40,070 bases of DNA from a virus. How positions within the stretch are numbered: position 1 is the stretch's first letter; every line of letters begins with the position of its first letter. The stretch is taken from positions 1-40,070 of the IMG/VR virus record IMGVR_UViG_3300044641_010277; one strand, given 5' to 3'. This document shows positions 31,374 to 39,975 of the stretch, piece after piece. A program made the translations under genes and the position numbers. The notes beneath the pieces were generated by a model. That model saw only the letters and a program-made list of their open reading frames with translations. It did not search any database and was not told the DNA's origin.

Positions 31374-31389
31374 AAAGGCAAAAGCCTTT
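31374..31389 (-). terminator. Small intrinsic terminator upstream of the major tail protein gene
   Basis: On the minus strand AAAGGC, loop TTTT, GCCTTT is followed by a T-run (CTTTTTTTATG). It lies between the stop of the tail-terminator gene and the start of the tube gene. The stem has only six pairs and may be leaky. Confidence 0.65.
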
Positions 31390-31414
31390 TAATTATTTTG
31401 TTTTAATTTAAAGA

Positions 31415-31915
31415 CTACAGATCTTCTGGTGAATAATAAGAACTTAAATCAATCTCCAGGTTTAAAGTCCATCCAAATATATCTCTATCAATAAAGGTAT
31501 TATTTGGCTCATAACCTGAAGATCTAATTTTTTTAATCATTTGACCAGATGGAATATTTAATTGATCTGTAAACTCATCTTGTCTGAAAATTTCTGCAAG
31601 CTTAGAGATTAAAGAGATTGAATGGCTTCTAACTTCTCCTGAAGATGGGGGAGAAGAGAAGATATTGATTCTTATTCTGTGCAAATCTTCTCTTTGTGAA
31701 TCCATTGAACTTGAGTCTTCTTCTTCCCCAAGTTCTCCTCCAGGAAGTTCAATAACAACACAAGGCAACGGAATTTCAGATTCGTCAGAAGCCAAACCCC
31801 AAAACTCATCAAGATCTACAGATTGAATAGATGGAGAAAATGAATCCTTTTTTTCTATTATTTTTTCCATTATTGCTTCAACTACATCAAGCAATAAAAC
31901 AGGATAATACCCCAT
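31415..31915 (-). CDS. Tail terminator-like protein
   Basis: 166 aa from the ATG at 31913-31915, which overlaps the previous stop as TGATG; an ATG 12 bases upstream is possible. Acidic middle with LPCVVIELPGGELGEEED, then a C-terminal beta half (DIFGWTLNLEIDLSSYY). Size and place immediately before the tube gene are standard for gpU-like tail terminators. The call rests on synteny. Confidence 0.62.
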   Translation of the reverse strand: MGYYPVLLLDVVEAIMEKIIEKKDSFSPSIQSVDLDEFWGLASDESEIPLPCVVIELPGGELGEEEDSSSMDSQREDLHRIRINIFSSPPSSGEVRSHSISLISKLAEIFRQDEFTDQLNIPSGQMIKKIRSSGYEPNNTFIDRDIFGWTLNLEIDLSSYYSPEDL

Positions 31916-32517
31916 CAAGACTTCCATTCTTTAAGCGCTCTTCTCCAAGCAAGCTTAATGTTTTTTTCATTTTTTCTAATCAAAGGATTCATAATCAATG
32001 CTTCAAGAATCTTTGAATTCAAAAGAATAACGTGCCTTAGTTTTTGTTGCCCTTTATCAGGCCTGTTTGCCCAATTGAGAAGCCTTTGTGAAGATGAGAA
32101 ACTTACAAACTTAAACCTAGATCCTGGAGAAGGTCTTTGTCCTCTTTTTTTTCCAGGCTGAAGATACAATCCGCTTCTTTCTAGTTTGGAAGACAAGCCC
32201 AAGTATTCAACTACGCCTTTCAAAGCTTTACTTCTTGCGTTTGTGTAGTGAGAAATCATTTCAATCTTTACGGTTGATTCTCTGCTTCCACTTAAAGCCT
32301 CTACTCTATGAGCTTTTATTTTTGGTTGACGAAAAGATCTTCCATCCGCTGAATCTTGTTTGCTGACATTTTTTGATAAAAATATCTTTTTTGAAGATTC
32401 TCTATCTAATCTTCTTGCTATCTTTCCAGTTTCTCCCTTAACTTCTGCTAAAACTTTTTTCTCTGCTCTTTGAAGTCTTCTTACTAATTGCTCTGGAGAT
32501 TTTCTCCATCTTGTCAT
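31915..32517 (-). CDS. Head-tail joining / minor tail protein (HK97 gp10-like position)
   Basis: 200 aa, strongly basic with arginine/lysine-rich helices at the N-terminus and middle. The ATG overlaps the previous stop by four bases. Third in the connector series; the gp10-like tail-completion slot is inferred from order, as no motif is decisive. Confidence 0.6.
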   Translation of the reverse strand: MTRWRKSPEQLVRRLQRAEKKVLAEVKGETGKIARRLDRESSKKIFLSKNVSKQDSADGRSFRQPKIKAHRVEALSGSRESTVKIEMISHYTNARSKALKGVVEYLGLSSKLERSGLYLQPGKKRGQRPSPGSRFKFVSFSSSQRLLNWANRPDKGQQKLRHVILLNSKILEALIMNPLIRKNEKNIKLAWRRALKEWKS

Positions 32518-32855
32518 TGTCTTGGTTTCTTCTGTTCTGTAAGAATTCCAGTTTGATATTTTGGAACTGTCGAAAAGCTTGGCCTAAAAAGATCTCTCTG
32601 AAGAGGCTTGAACTGATAAGTTTTGCCATCAATTTCAAATAGATCTCCATTCAGAACCTCTTCTTCTCCATACTCAACAAGAAGTTGTTCTGTTGAAAAG
32701 TCTCCAAGAATGCCTTCTCTAAGTCTTGTCGGCAAAGGAGATAGTCTACAGTTTAAACTGCCAAAAACTGTCACTGGAGAAACTGCTGTTTGTTGAGTTC
32801 CAGAAATTGTTCTCCCTGGTCTTTTAACTGTTGCTAAGCTATAGAATCCCATCAT
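32514..32855 (-). CDS. Head closure (stopper) protein
   Basis: 113 aa, beta-rich: residues about 15-110 give strands around VTVFGSLNCRLSPLP and DLFEIDGKTYQFKPL, as in SPP1 gp16/HK97 gp7-type stoppers. It overlaps neighbours by four bases at both ends. Assigned mainly from synteny and size. Confidence 0.65.
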   Translation of the reverse strand: MMGFYSLATVKRPGRTISGTQQTAVSPVTVFGSLNCRLSPLPTRLREGILGDFSTEQLLVEYGEEEVLNGDLFEIDGKTYQFKPLQRDLFRPSFSTVPKYQTGILTEQKKPRQ

Positions 32856-33544
32856 AAAATGTAAGACTTCCTTTTGGGAAATTCTGAAAGATAAATCCTA
32901 GCTTTGCTTGTTATAGTTGATTCTTCTGCCTTTGTAGAAGATCTATCATATGTAACCGAATATCCTCCTGCGGTTCTTTCAGAGGATACTTTCGGGTAAG
33001 AATTAATGATTGATTCAGCAGAAGATATGCTCATCAAATACTCAAGTGAAATAGATTCACAAGCAAGTTGTATCTCAAAAGGAAGAGCTTCAATTGATGA
33101 TAGAGATTCATTTGGTAACCTGTATCCTGCAGAATACTCAATAGTGAAAGGATAGGCCTCGGTTAACAACTCTGGTTCACCTAATGGATTTCGATCTTCT
33201 ACCTCAATAGGCCAACCGTTTTTTCTGTAAATCCATCCTTCTTCATTTGAATTTTCAGTTCCAGTTATTTCAGATAACTCTGAAAGATCTATCTCTTCAT
33301 CATTTTTAGTTACAGATATAACAGATCTAATTGGGAATCTTGAAAGATAGAGTCTTCTATCACCAGAACCCTGAAGAGATTCGGTTATGGAACTTGAATA
33401 ACCAAGTTTTCTTCCTAAATATTTTTCAATTTCATTTGAAGCAAAATTTATCGCTTCTTCAGCTTTTGAATCTGAAATTCCAGACATTCCAGGAAGAGCT
33501 TTAACCCTTGATATAGTAGTTAAAGCATTGGCATTTAAGCTCAT
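32852..33544 (-). CDS. Head-tail adaptor (HK97 gp6-like connector)
   Basis: 230 aa. The N-terminal helices (ITSDSKAEEA-like ISDSKAEEAINFASNEIEKY) and the strand RRLYLSRFPIRSVISV are characteristic of gp6/gp15 connector proteins that sit under the portal ring. The C-terminal half contains FEIQLACESISLEYL, another helix typical of the family. Start ATG has GAGG about eight bases upstream. Confidence 0.78.
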   Translation of the reverse strand: MSLNANALTTISRVKALPGMSGISDSKAEEAINFASNEIEKYLGRKLGYSSSITESLQGSGDRRLYLSRFPIRSVISVTKNDEEIDLSELSEITGTENSNEEGWIYRKNGWPIEVEDRNPLGEPELLTEAYPFTIEYSAGYRLPNESLSSIEALPFEIQLACESISLEYLMSISSAESIINSYPKVSSERTAGGYSVTYDRSSTKAEESTITSKARIYLSEFPKRKSYIL

Positions 33545-33568
33545 AACCGAACCTCATTCTTCTAGTTT

Positions 33569-34003
33569 TTAACTGTTAACCGTCCATTTTGGATTAAGCA
33601 AAATAGCATTAACAGAAAGACCTAAAGTCGGACTAGTTCCACCAGTGAAGGTGGTGCTAGAAGTACCCCTAGCATATCTCTTGCCCTTAGCAAATCTGTA
33701 GGAGATTCTGGTTTGAGTATTTTCTGCCGAAAGAGTAGCACTTGCAACAGAAACTAAATCCAAATCAGTAACATCCGTCCAATCTGTCCCATTATCGCTA
33801 TGTTGGACTTTATTTACTACTGCAACAGTTCCGTTTGAAGTTAGATCTCCTACAGTAAAAAGAAATACAGCATCTTTGTATGCTTGAGGGTAAGCCTGAA
33901 AATCAATAGTTGCTCCATTACTTGCTCCATTTGCATTGACAACTACTGGACGAACCTGGGGAACGTGTAATAAGTTGTCACCAGGAAGAAATTTACCAAT
34001 CAT
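33569..34003 (-). CDS. Probable capsid decoration or head accessory protein
   Basis: 144 aa, predicted beta-sandwich with threonine/serine/glycine-rich strands; NKVQHSDNGTDWTDVTD resembles a repeated element in phage structural proteins downstream of capsid genes. It starts three bases after the capsid stop with GGAGG eight bases upstream. No cysteine. Likely a trimeric decoration or stabilising protein; not confirmed by a family signature. Confidence 0.62.
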   Translation of the reverse strand: MIGKFLPGDNLLHVPQVRPVVVNANGASNGATIDFQAYPQAYKDAVFLFTVGDLTSNGTVAVVNKVQHSDNGTDWTDVTDLDLVSVASATLSAENTQTRISYRFAKGKRYARGTSSTTFTGGTSPTLGLSVNAILLNPKWTVNS

Positions 34004-34006
34004 TTT

Positions 34007-35269
34007 TTAGTCCTCCGTTTTTCCAGTTTCACAAACAGTGAAGGCGTTTAGCTGCCTTGGTCCCATGTCTCCGCACCAAATAGCCAAAAGCTCAAATTGA
34101 TCGTAAGCCATTCGGCTATGCTCTGAATACATCAACTCTAAACCGCGTGAAGTTCCGATCAAGAATTCGCTAAAAGCTCCAATTGCCATCTGTGTTGGTG
34201 AACCGCTAGTCCCAAAAGTTTCTAACTGGAAATCTTCAAAACAAGGGATTCTAAGCATTTCGCTTTTTTCAGTAAAAGTTGAAAACTTAGACAATCCAAA
34301 GCCATTTTCAGCGGCTTCCAGCAAGCAAGATACATCTTCGTTAAAGACCCAAGCTAGACCATCATTGATATTCCCCTTGTTCGCTTGACGAAAAGCCTTT
34401 TTGAAGAAAGCCCAAAAAGCTCTAGTGTCAACCTTTAAAGCACTTTGAGTTCCAGTAAAACGAGGAATCAAAGAACCATATTTAAACAAGCCCTTTGGCT
34501 CTTTTTGCCCATCTCCGTTAAATGCTACTCGTCCCCATTCCTGATTAAATGCGCCTGCAGTATCGCTTGCAGCAATTTGGCCTGCGCCTGCGCCTTTGGT
34601 GGCACGAACCCACTCACGAGACATATGCAAACGAACAGCATGCTTTTTCGGAATCATCTCCAATGCTCCATATTTCGGAGTATTAGATTCAGTGATTAAA
34701 GAGTTCTCAATTTCCCAAGTTCCTGCAGTTCCAGATTCTAGGCGAGGGATATAAGTTTTACCTTCGCCAATAGAGATCATACGAACTCCCATCTTCAAAA
34801 TTGAAGCGGTAAATCGGAAGAATGGGATAATCTCATCCATAAATTCAGCAGGAACAACAATTCCGCCGTTTTCAGGTCGCTGAACTTCCATTGCCCTTTC
34901 AATTAGAGCAGATTCAGATCGATCAAGAGTTTTACTGTCTCGAAGACTAGAAATAGTTCTAGAAACAGCATCATTAGGTCCTTTGGTTGAAATCTGGTTT
35001 GCAAACTCTGCAACAATTGCAGCATATGCTTCACCAGGTTTGCGACCTCTTTCTTCAGATCTGCGAAGCTGAATGAAAGTTTCCTTCATCCATTTGGCTT
35101 GAGACTCCATGAATTCTCTGTGTTGTTCCATTTGTTCTTTCATTGAAGAACATAGGCTTCCAATTGCTCTTGCCTGTTCGGCAGAAGCTTCAAATGATTT
35201 TTGTTGATTCTCAAGAAAGCGGGAAACCTCTTCGGCTTCTACTTCTACCAAATCAGGCTTAGCTGACAT
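34007..35269 (-). CDS. Major capsid protein, HK97 fold
   Basis: 420 aa. Residues 1-100 are a charged coiled coil (scaffold-like delta domain) expected to be cut by the adjacent protease. From about 110 the sequence follows the HK97 pattern: VPAEFMDEIIPFFRFTASIL, IPRLESGTAGTWEIEN, IPKKHAVRLHMSREWV, WVFNEDV and GAFSEFLIGTSRGLEL, which are the N-arm, P-domain and A-domain segments. AAGGA lies eight bases before the ATG. A 240-bp non-coding leader with a 41-bp repeat precedes it. Confidence 0.93.
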   Translation of the reverse strand: MSAKPDLVEVEAEEVSRFLENQQKSFEASAEQARAIGSLCSSMKEQMEQHREFMESQAKWMKETFIQLRRSEERGRKPGEAYAAIVAEFANQISTKGPNDAVSRTISSLRDSKTLDRSESALIERAMEVQRPENGGIVVPAEFMDEIIPFFRFTASILKMGVRMISIGEGKTYIPRLESGTAGTWEIENSLITESNTPKYGALEMIPKKHAVRLHMSREWVRATKGAGAGQIAASDTAGAFNQEWGRVAFNGDGQKEPKGLFKYGSLIPRFTGTQSALKVDTRAFWAFFKKAFRQANKGNINDGLAWVFNEDVSCLLEAAENGFGLSKFSTFTEKSEMLRIPCFEDFQLETFGTSGSPTQMAIGAFSEFLIGTSRGLELMYSEHSRMAYDQFELLAIWCGDMGPRQLNAFTVCETGKTED

Positions 35270-35511
35270 CTTTTTATTCCTTTCAGTTTCACTAATAAGA
35301 GCTATTGCTCGCCTTGTTATTAAAAAAACGGTTCGATTCGGTTGGACTTCGTTAGCAAAGTTTTTTGGTCAACCCCAAGCCTTCGCTTCGCTTCGGTGGC
35401 CTTCGGCCAGGGTATGACTTCAAAAAACTGAGCAAACTTCGTTCCCCCCTCCTCTCCCGGCCGATAATCTTTATTATTGATAATCCTTGCCCAGAATCCG
35501 CGCTAGACTGC
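35270..35511. other. Non-coding leader of the capsid gene
   Basis: About 240 bases without a gene, between the small membrane-protein gene and the capsid start. It contains repeat copy B (35373-35413), a C-rich patch (35440-35462), and a direct repeat GATAATC at 35463-35469 and 35479-35485 (16-bp period). A TTGACC lies on the minus strand near 35365-35370, but no convincing -10 element was found. A capsid-specific promoter is possible. Confidence 0.55.
35373..35413. repeat. 41-bp intergenic repeat, copy B
   Basis: Matches copy A (16073-16113) at 40 of 41 bases in the same orientation, 19.3 kb away. The hairpin here reads TGGCC-TTC-GGCCA; only the middle loop base differs between copies. It lies 104 bases upstream of the capsid start, in the leader of the late structural genes. 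Confidence 0.9.
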
Positions 35512-35622
35512 CTAGTTTAAACAGGCTCCAAAAAATGATGACAATGCGCTAAATGCTCCGAACTGAAGAGCTATACAGAATAAAAATCCTACCCAAAATG
35601 ACTTCCAGTTAATTCTTTTCAA
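35512..35622 (-). CDS. Small membrane protein (36 aa)
   Basis: TTG start (35620-35622) overlaps the protease stop by four bases (TTGA) and has GAGG five bases upstream. The product begins MKRINWKSFWVGFLFCIA and continues hydrophobic to about residue 30, ending FFGACLN: a basic N-terminus and a single transmembrane helix. Lies between the protease and the capsid genes. Function unknown; too short for ordinary gene calling but the start signals are good. Confidence 0.65.
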   Translation of the reverse strand: MKRINWKSFWVGFLFCIALQFGAFSALSSFFGACLN

Positions 35623-36374
35623 ATCTGCCTCAGTTTTTTCAGTGAATTTTTTATAAGTCTTACAAGACTGCTCTCATTGCTTCCAGCATTTTGCTCTTGC
35701 TCGACAAGTTTTTCTAACATCTTTTTGTCTCTATTGATTGCAGCTAGACCTAGTGCTCTAAGGCCTTCAGAATATAGCTCTTCTGCTCTGTCCTCAGTAA
35801 GAAGTGAATCCCCTACTGCTCTTGTTAGTGCGCCAGGGGAAGCCCCTAGAGCAACCGCAGAGGTCTCTAAATGAATGCCTCTCAAAAAAACGAAATCAAC
35901 CAAATCTTTTTCGAGATAGCTTCTTTCATCTTTGTCCAAAGTGTCTAGAATTTTTTTCGGAGAAGTTCGGCTAACAGTTGAGTCTGAGCTTCTCCAGGAA
36001 ACCCTGGCTCCTGTGCTCCAACTTCGCATGTACCCACCTGCATAAAGTTCCATGTATTCGCCTGCCTCTACAGTAGTGGCGAATTTAATCAATTGATCTA
36101 GGCCTCCGTTATGTGGAGTATACTCAATTCCCATTGCGATAGCTTTTTCTCTTTGATTGTGATTCTTAAGGATAATTGGGTTTCGTTCATAGTCTTTTTT
36201 TGCGCTATCCCAAAACCTTGGAGAGAAAACGGTTCTGTAGCTGTCTGGAACTTTTGCGCTAGCACAAATAAGCAAAGTTCTGCTTTCCCTGTCAAAACTA
36301 TTTTTGTATTCTTTTGCTCTTTCTTCAGAAAATTCTTGAGCTAAAGAGTAAATTGTTCTTAATTCTGCTTCCAA
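35619..36374 (-). CDS. Prohead maturation protease (HK97 gp4-like)
   Basis: 251 aa. NPIILKNHNQ (His72) and HLETSAVALGASPGA (Ser172) match the catalytic histidine and serine of the U35/HK97 prohead protease family. The region MELYAGGYMRSWSTGARVSW between them is a typical strand pair. The C-terminal 80 residues are helical and may be removed. It would cleave the delta domain of the capsid protein. TTG start with AGGAGG four bases upstream. Gene order portal-protease-capsid is standard. Confidence 0.85.
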   Translation of the reverse strand: MEAELRTIYSLAQEFSEERAKEYKNSFDRESRTLLICASAKVPDSYRTVFSPRFWDSAKKDYERNPIILKNHNQREKAIAMGIEYTPHNGGLDQLIKFATTVEAGEYMELYAGGYMRSWSTGARVSWRSSDSTVSRTSPKKILDTLDKDERSYLEKDLVDFVFLRGIHLETSAVALGASPGALTRAVGDSLLTEDRAEELYSEGLRALGLAAINRDKKMLEKLVEQEQNAGSNESSLVRLIKNSLKKLRQI

Positions 36375-36382
36375 GTTTCCTC

Positions 36383-37735
36383 CTAAATTTTTGGCTTACC
36401 CAATCCGCTTCCTGGCGTAGGATTGTTTTTTGGGGAATTGTTGCTTCCACCTGATTCTGCTCCGCCTTGCCCTGCTGTAGACATAACTACTTTGCCTTCG
36501 GAATCAACAATTACCATATTTGCAGGTACCATTCTATGTTTGCCAATCTCTCCACCAGGAGGATCATAACCAAGATCCTGGCAAGCTTGATCTCTGTCGA
36601 TTAGTCCGTTTGTCCAGGCTCCAAGAGTTTTTTCCCTCTCGTCTTGTGCGGCTTCTCGAATAGGAGAAACAAACCAAAGCTGCCTTCCTGGGAAGTGTTT
36701 TTTGATTCCCTGGTTAAAAACTTTGCAAAATCTTTTAAGCCTAGGGTAAATAACCAACCTAGAATAAACCCTAGTAGAAGCCTCAATGTCTTCCGAGTTT
36801 TTATTTAGCCCCATGATTGCAGGCGGAATAGAGTAAACCATCATAAAAGTTTCTATAGAACTTTTCTTGGTTTCATCTAGTTGCATATCAGACTGACTAG
36901 GCTGAATCGGAGTAACTTTAATACCCTTGTTGATAAACAAAGCTCTGAAGGCATTTAATACGCCTTCATGTGACTTTCTCCATTCGTTCTTGATCCTCTT
37001 GAGATCATTATCCATCATGTTTGGATCATTAACTTCAACTATGATATGTGGTGTTGCTCCGTTCGCAAAAAAGCTGTTTGTGTATTTTGTTGCGTTTTTA
37101 TATTGATCTGCCTCGTTGCAAAGACACTGAGCAAGTCCCCCTCCAGGTTCAGAGGGGTTCCAAAACTTTGGGTTTCTATACCAAATCGCATCTTCTTCAA
37201 GAACTTTGATGTTCATTTGTGTGCCAGGAACTGTCACATTAAAAACTATTTCAGAGAGAATCTCCTCTCCTACTGCTCTATGGTTTTCAATGGTAAACAT
37301 ATTCGGAGGGACTGGAACCAAGGAGCGAATCTTTCCTCTGTGAATGTCTTTTAGCAAAAGCCACTTACCTGCAGTATCATCCCAAGCCTGGCAAAGCTCA
37401 ACTAATTGATCGAAAGTTCCCCCACCAAAACTACTCCAACAGTTTTCCAGAAAGAGACAGAATTCGTCAGTGTCCTCATCTGCTCTCTGCCATTTCTTGG
37501 AGTCAATTCTTTGGCGAACGTAAAACTCTTGAGAAGAAACATCTGAGGCTATCCTACTAACTACTGCGCGAAATGGAGCAAGCTTCTCTAACTCATTTAG
37601 CCAACCGTTATGGCTGTATACTCCTGTCCCATCATTAGCAGTTATGATCGAAGAGTATTCTTCGCTATTTACAATTCTTGCTCTATCTTCTCTTTCTTCA
37701 GAAAAAACTGAAGTTATCTTTTTCCAAATACTCAT
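36383..37735 (-). CDS. Portal protein
   Basis: 450 aa of the HK97-type portal family: RIASDVSSQEFYVRQ near 60-75, NPKFWNPSEPGGGL, and the stem/crown section YSIPPAIMGLNKNSEDIEAS followed by RVYSRLVIYPRLKRF. The dodecameric ring forms the DNA entry pore and terminase docking site. The last 60 residues are glycine/asparagine-rich and probably disordered. The ATG overlaps the terminase stop (TAATG). Confidence 0.92.
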   Translation of the reverse strand: MSIWKKITSVFSEEREDRARIVNSEEYSSIITANDGTGVYSHNGWLNELEKLAPFRAVVSRIASDVSSQEFYVRQRIDSKKWQRADEDTDEFCLFLENCWSSFGGGTFDQLVELCQAWDDTAGKWLLLKDIHRGKIRSLVPVPPNMFTIENHRAVGEEILSEIVFNVTVPGTQMNIKVLEEDAIWYRNPKFWNPSEPGGGLAQCLCNEADQYKNATKYTNSFFANGATPHIIVEVNDPNMMDNDLKRIKNEWRKSHEGVLNAFRALFINKGIKVTPIQPSQSDMQLDETKKSSIETFMMVYSIPPAIMGLNKNSEDIEASTRVYSRLVIYPRLKRFCKVFNQGIKKHFPGRQLWFVSPIREAAQDEREKTLGAWTNGLIDRDQACQDLGYDPPGGEIGKHRMVPANMVIVDSEGKVVMSTAGQGGAESGGSNNSPKNNPTPGSGLGKPKI

Positions 37736-39270
37736 TATGCAACTGCTAACCTTCCTCTAGCAAAAGTGAGATTAACCGCGTCAGATCTATCTGGGCTTTT
37801 AGCTCCTCGTTTGATCATTTCGCGTTTAGACTCAATTTTAACTAGTCTTCTTTCGTCTAGAGTCCAAACTCTATCGGAAAGCTCTTTTGTTAATTCTGTA
37901 TCATTTGGATCACAAGCAACTTGCTCAGGGTTTTCTGGGTTGAATGCTGCCCTCATTTTGAAAGCCATTTCACTTGGCTTGTTTGCATAGTGTTCTGGCT
38001 CTTCTGTTTTCTCGTTTGAGTAAGCCCTAATTACTCCAACCCCATCAAGAATACCAGGATTGCCGAAGTCATCTTCTTTTGTTGCTCCTGCCAATCTATC
38101 AGCTAATCCCTTGCCGATAACAGTTCCGTCAACACAAACAACATTTATCTTTTCATTGATAATCAGTTCAACAAGCTCTTTAAAAATTACATCATGATCG
38201 CCAATGCTCCATGATTTCAAGTAATAGATAATTCTTCCGTGTCGAACATATGCCATAGTTTCATCTTTTCCGCCACCTGCAACATCAAAGCCAAGAATTC
38301 TCTCGCCTTCTCCGCCAGATTTTCCACCTAGTTCTTCCCAATTTTTATGAGCCATTTCTACCCAGGATTCAGGAATAACTTTTTCAAGAGAAACTAAGAC
38401 AAACTCTCCAAGAACTTTCATTCTCCAAAGCGGAGAATTTTCTCCCCAAATAATTCTCTTTGAGTCTACCCACTTTTTTTCGACAAGCCCTTTTACTACT
38501 GTTTCACCTTTTATCACGTTAGGAGTATCTAACGCGCTAATTTTTATTTGATTCCATTCTTTACTTTTTACAGGGTGAAGATGACTGTCGATAAATGGAC
38601 CAACAGAACACAGAGGATTCCCGATCATCAATGTTCTGCAGTTTATTCCAGTTGTTATTCCATCAAATCCCTCGTAAACTTCCTGAGAAACGCCTGCTGC
38701 CTCTTCAATAAGAAATAAAACATTTTCAGATTCATGGAAACCTGCTGCAGTGTTTCCTCCGTCACAAGAGAAACCAAAGGCCTGCCAATTGTCTTCAAGC
38801 TCAAGTTTTGCTTGAAGTAATTTTCCTTTTAAAATTTTCTTTGCGCCCTTGTAGAGCTTTCTGATTTCTCGCCAAAGAACCATTTTAACTTGGCGATCTG
38901 TTGGAGCAGTAGTCACTACAATTGATGGCCTTCTAGTAAATAACCAGTAAAGCAAAAGACAAGCCGCAGTGAATGTTTTTCCGCTAGCATAGCAAGCTGA
39001 AACTGTTGTTTTTTCGTTCTCTTCTACACTTTTTGCGATCTTCTCCTGAATCGGGTAAGGCTCAACTCCAAGAACTTCTCTGCAGAATTCAGGGAATTTT
39101 CCCTGATATTCTGTCATCGGTTCTGGTATTACTTCTTCTTTTTTGCCTCCGCAAAAAGTTGCCCAAGAACTTCTTTGAAGCAAGAAATTGTCGTAAGCAC
39201 TTCTAAGACCAAAACTAACTCTTGATCTTTTTTCGTCAAGGAGACCCCAGGAGGATTTAAGCGATAACAT
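37735..39270 (-). CDS. terL: Terminase large subunit
   Basis: 511 aa. ATPase part: Walker A ACYASGKT at 92-99, Walker B VLFLIEE (about 184-190) with catalytic Glu, and coupling motif TLMIGNP near 213-219. Nuclease part: ILGFDVAGGGKDE (Asp329), VVCVDGTVIG (Asp380) and PDRSDAVN near the C-terminus, the three acidic clusters of the RNase-H-like domain. It translocates and cuts DNA into the prohead. AGGAGG lies about 12 bases before the ATG, a longer gap than usual. Confidence 0.95.
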   Translation of the reverse strand: MLSLKSSWGLLDEKRSRVSFGLRSAYDNFLLQRSSWATFCGGKKEEVIPEPMTEYQGKFPEFCREVLGVEPYPIQEKIAKSVEENEKTTVSACYASGKTFTAACLLLYWLFTRRPSIVVTTAPTDRQVKMVLWREIRKLYKGAKKILKGKLLQAKLELEDNWQAFGFSCDGGNTAAGFHESENVLFLIEEAAGVSQEVYEGFDGITTGINCRTLMIGNPLCSVGPFIDSHLHPVKSKEWNQIKISALDTPNVIKGETVVKGLVEKKWVDSKRIIWGENSPLWRMKVLGEFVLVSLEKVIPESWVEMAHKNWEELGGKSGGEGERILGFDVAGGGKDETMAYVRHGRIIYYLKSWSIGDHDVIFKELVELIINEKINVVCVDGTVIGKGLADRLAGATKEDDFGNPGILDGVGVIRAYSNEKTEEPEHYANKPSEMAFKMRAAFNPENPEQVACDPNDTELTKELSDRVWTLDERRLVKIESKREMIKRGAKSPDRSDAVNLTFARGRLAVA

Positions 39271-39312
39271 TTTCTCTCAAATCCTCCTGGTCGCAACCCT
39301 TCTTTTATTTGC

Positions 39313-39975
39313 CTAAGTGTATTTTACTAGGCGTTTATTTGCCTTTTCTTTAATCTGCTTTTTAATGTTATTTGCTTGAGTAGGTCCAAAGTTTTCTTCA
39401 ATTACTTTGTAGGCCTCATCAATGAAAGACATCATTTCGCGAGAAATGAGTTCTGCTTTGACTCTTCCGTGGTATGGATTATGAGCATTTTGAAAGCTCT
39501 GCCAAAAAAGAAATCTATCTTTTTCGTTTTTCTTGTTTGCAATCATTGAGAAAACAGGGTTCATCTCGAAAGCTGCAACAAAGTAATTCTGAGCTTCATG
39601 AAAGTCTCTGGCGAATTTTTCGTCTTTTTCCAGATAACTTTGCACTTCTGCGACAGTGATTTCCTTATCAGTTCCTTTGCTTGCCAAAACTACCGCAAGT
39701 TCAATATGATATTTTTTGCGCATAGCTTTAATTACTGCGGCTTTCCGTTCGGCTTTGGATTTGGCTGGAAGGTTAGCAAACTCTTCTTCTTCTTTAATCA
39801 AAGAAGCTCTAGTTACATACTCTTCCAGAGCTATTCTTCCAAGTTCTGCCATGGAAATCTCTTTATGTGCGGCCAAAACTCTGTAATTTGCGTATGCCTC
39901 TGAAGACACGTTAAACTGGTATTTTTCGTAACCCTTGCCCTTGTCTTCCTCGTTTTTTCCTTGCTCTTCTTCCAT
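39313..39975 (-). CDS. Probable terminase small subunit with ribbon-helix-helix-like N-terminus
   Basis: 220 aa. ATG (39973-39975) with GGAGGT upstream; a TTG 15 bases further up merely reads through it. After an acidic, charged first 15 residues, YEKYQFNVSSEAYANYRVLA and ISMAELGRIALEEYV form a strand-helix-helix arrangement like a ribbon-helix-helix or CopG-type domain. The rest is helical, with FLFWQSFQNAHNPYHG near 155-170. Directly upstream of the large terminase, where the small subunit that recognises the packaging site is normally encoded. Family assignment is by synteny. Confidence 0.65.
   Translation of the reverse strand: MEEEQGKNEEDKGKGYEKYQFNVSSEAYANYRVLAAHKEISMAELGRIALEEYVTRASLIKEEEEFANLPAKSKAERKAAVIKAMRKKYHIELAVVLASKGTDKEITVAEVQSYLEKDEKFARDFHEAQNYFVAAFEMNPVFSMIANKKNEKDRFLFWQSFQNAHNPYHGRVKAELISREMMSFIDEAYKVIEENFGPTQANNIKKQIKEKANKRLVKYT

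Noticed and set aside
35340-35370. TTGACC as a -35 box of a capsid promoter
   Set aside because: No acceptable -10 hexamer occurs 15-19 bases downstream, so no promoter was listed.
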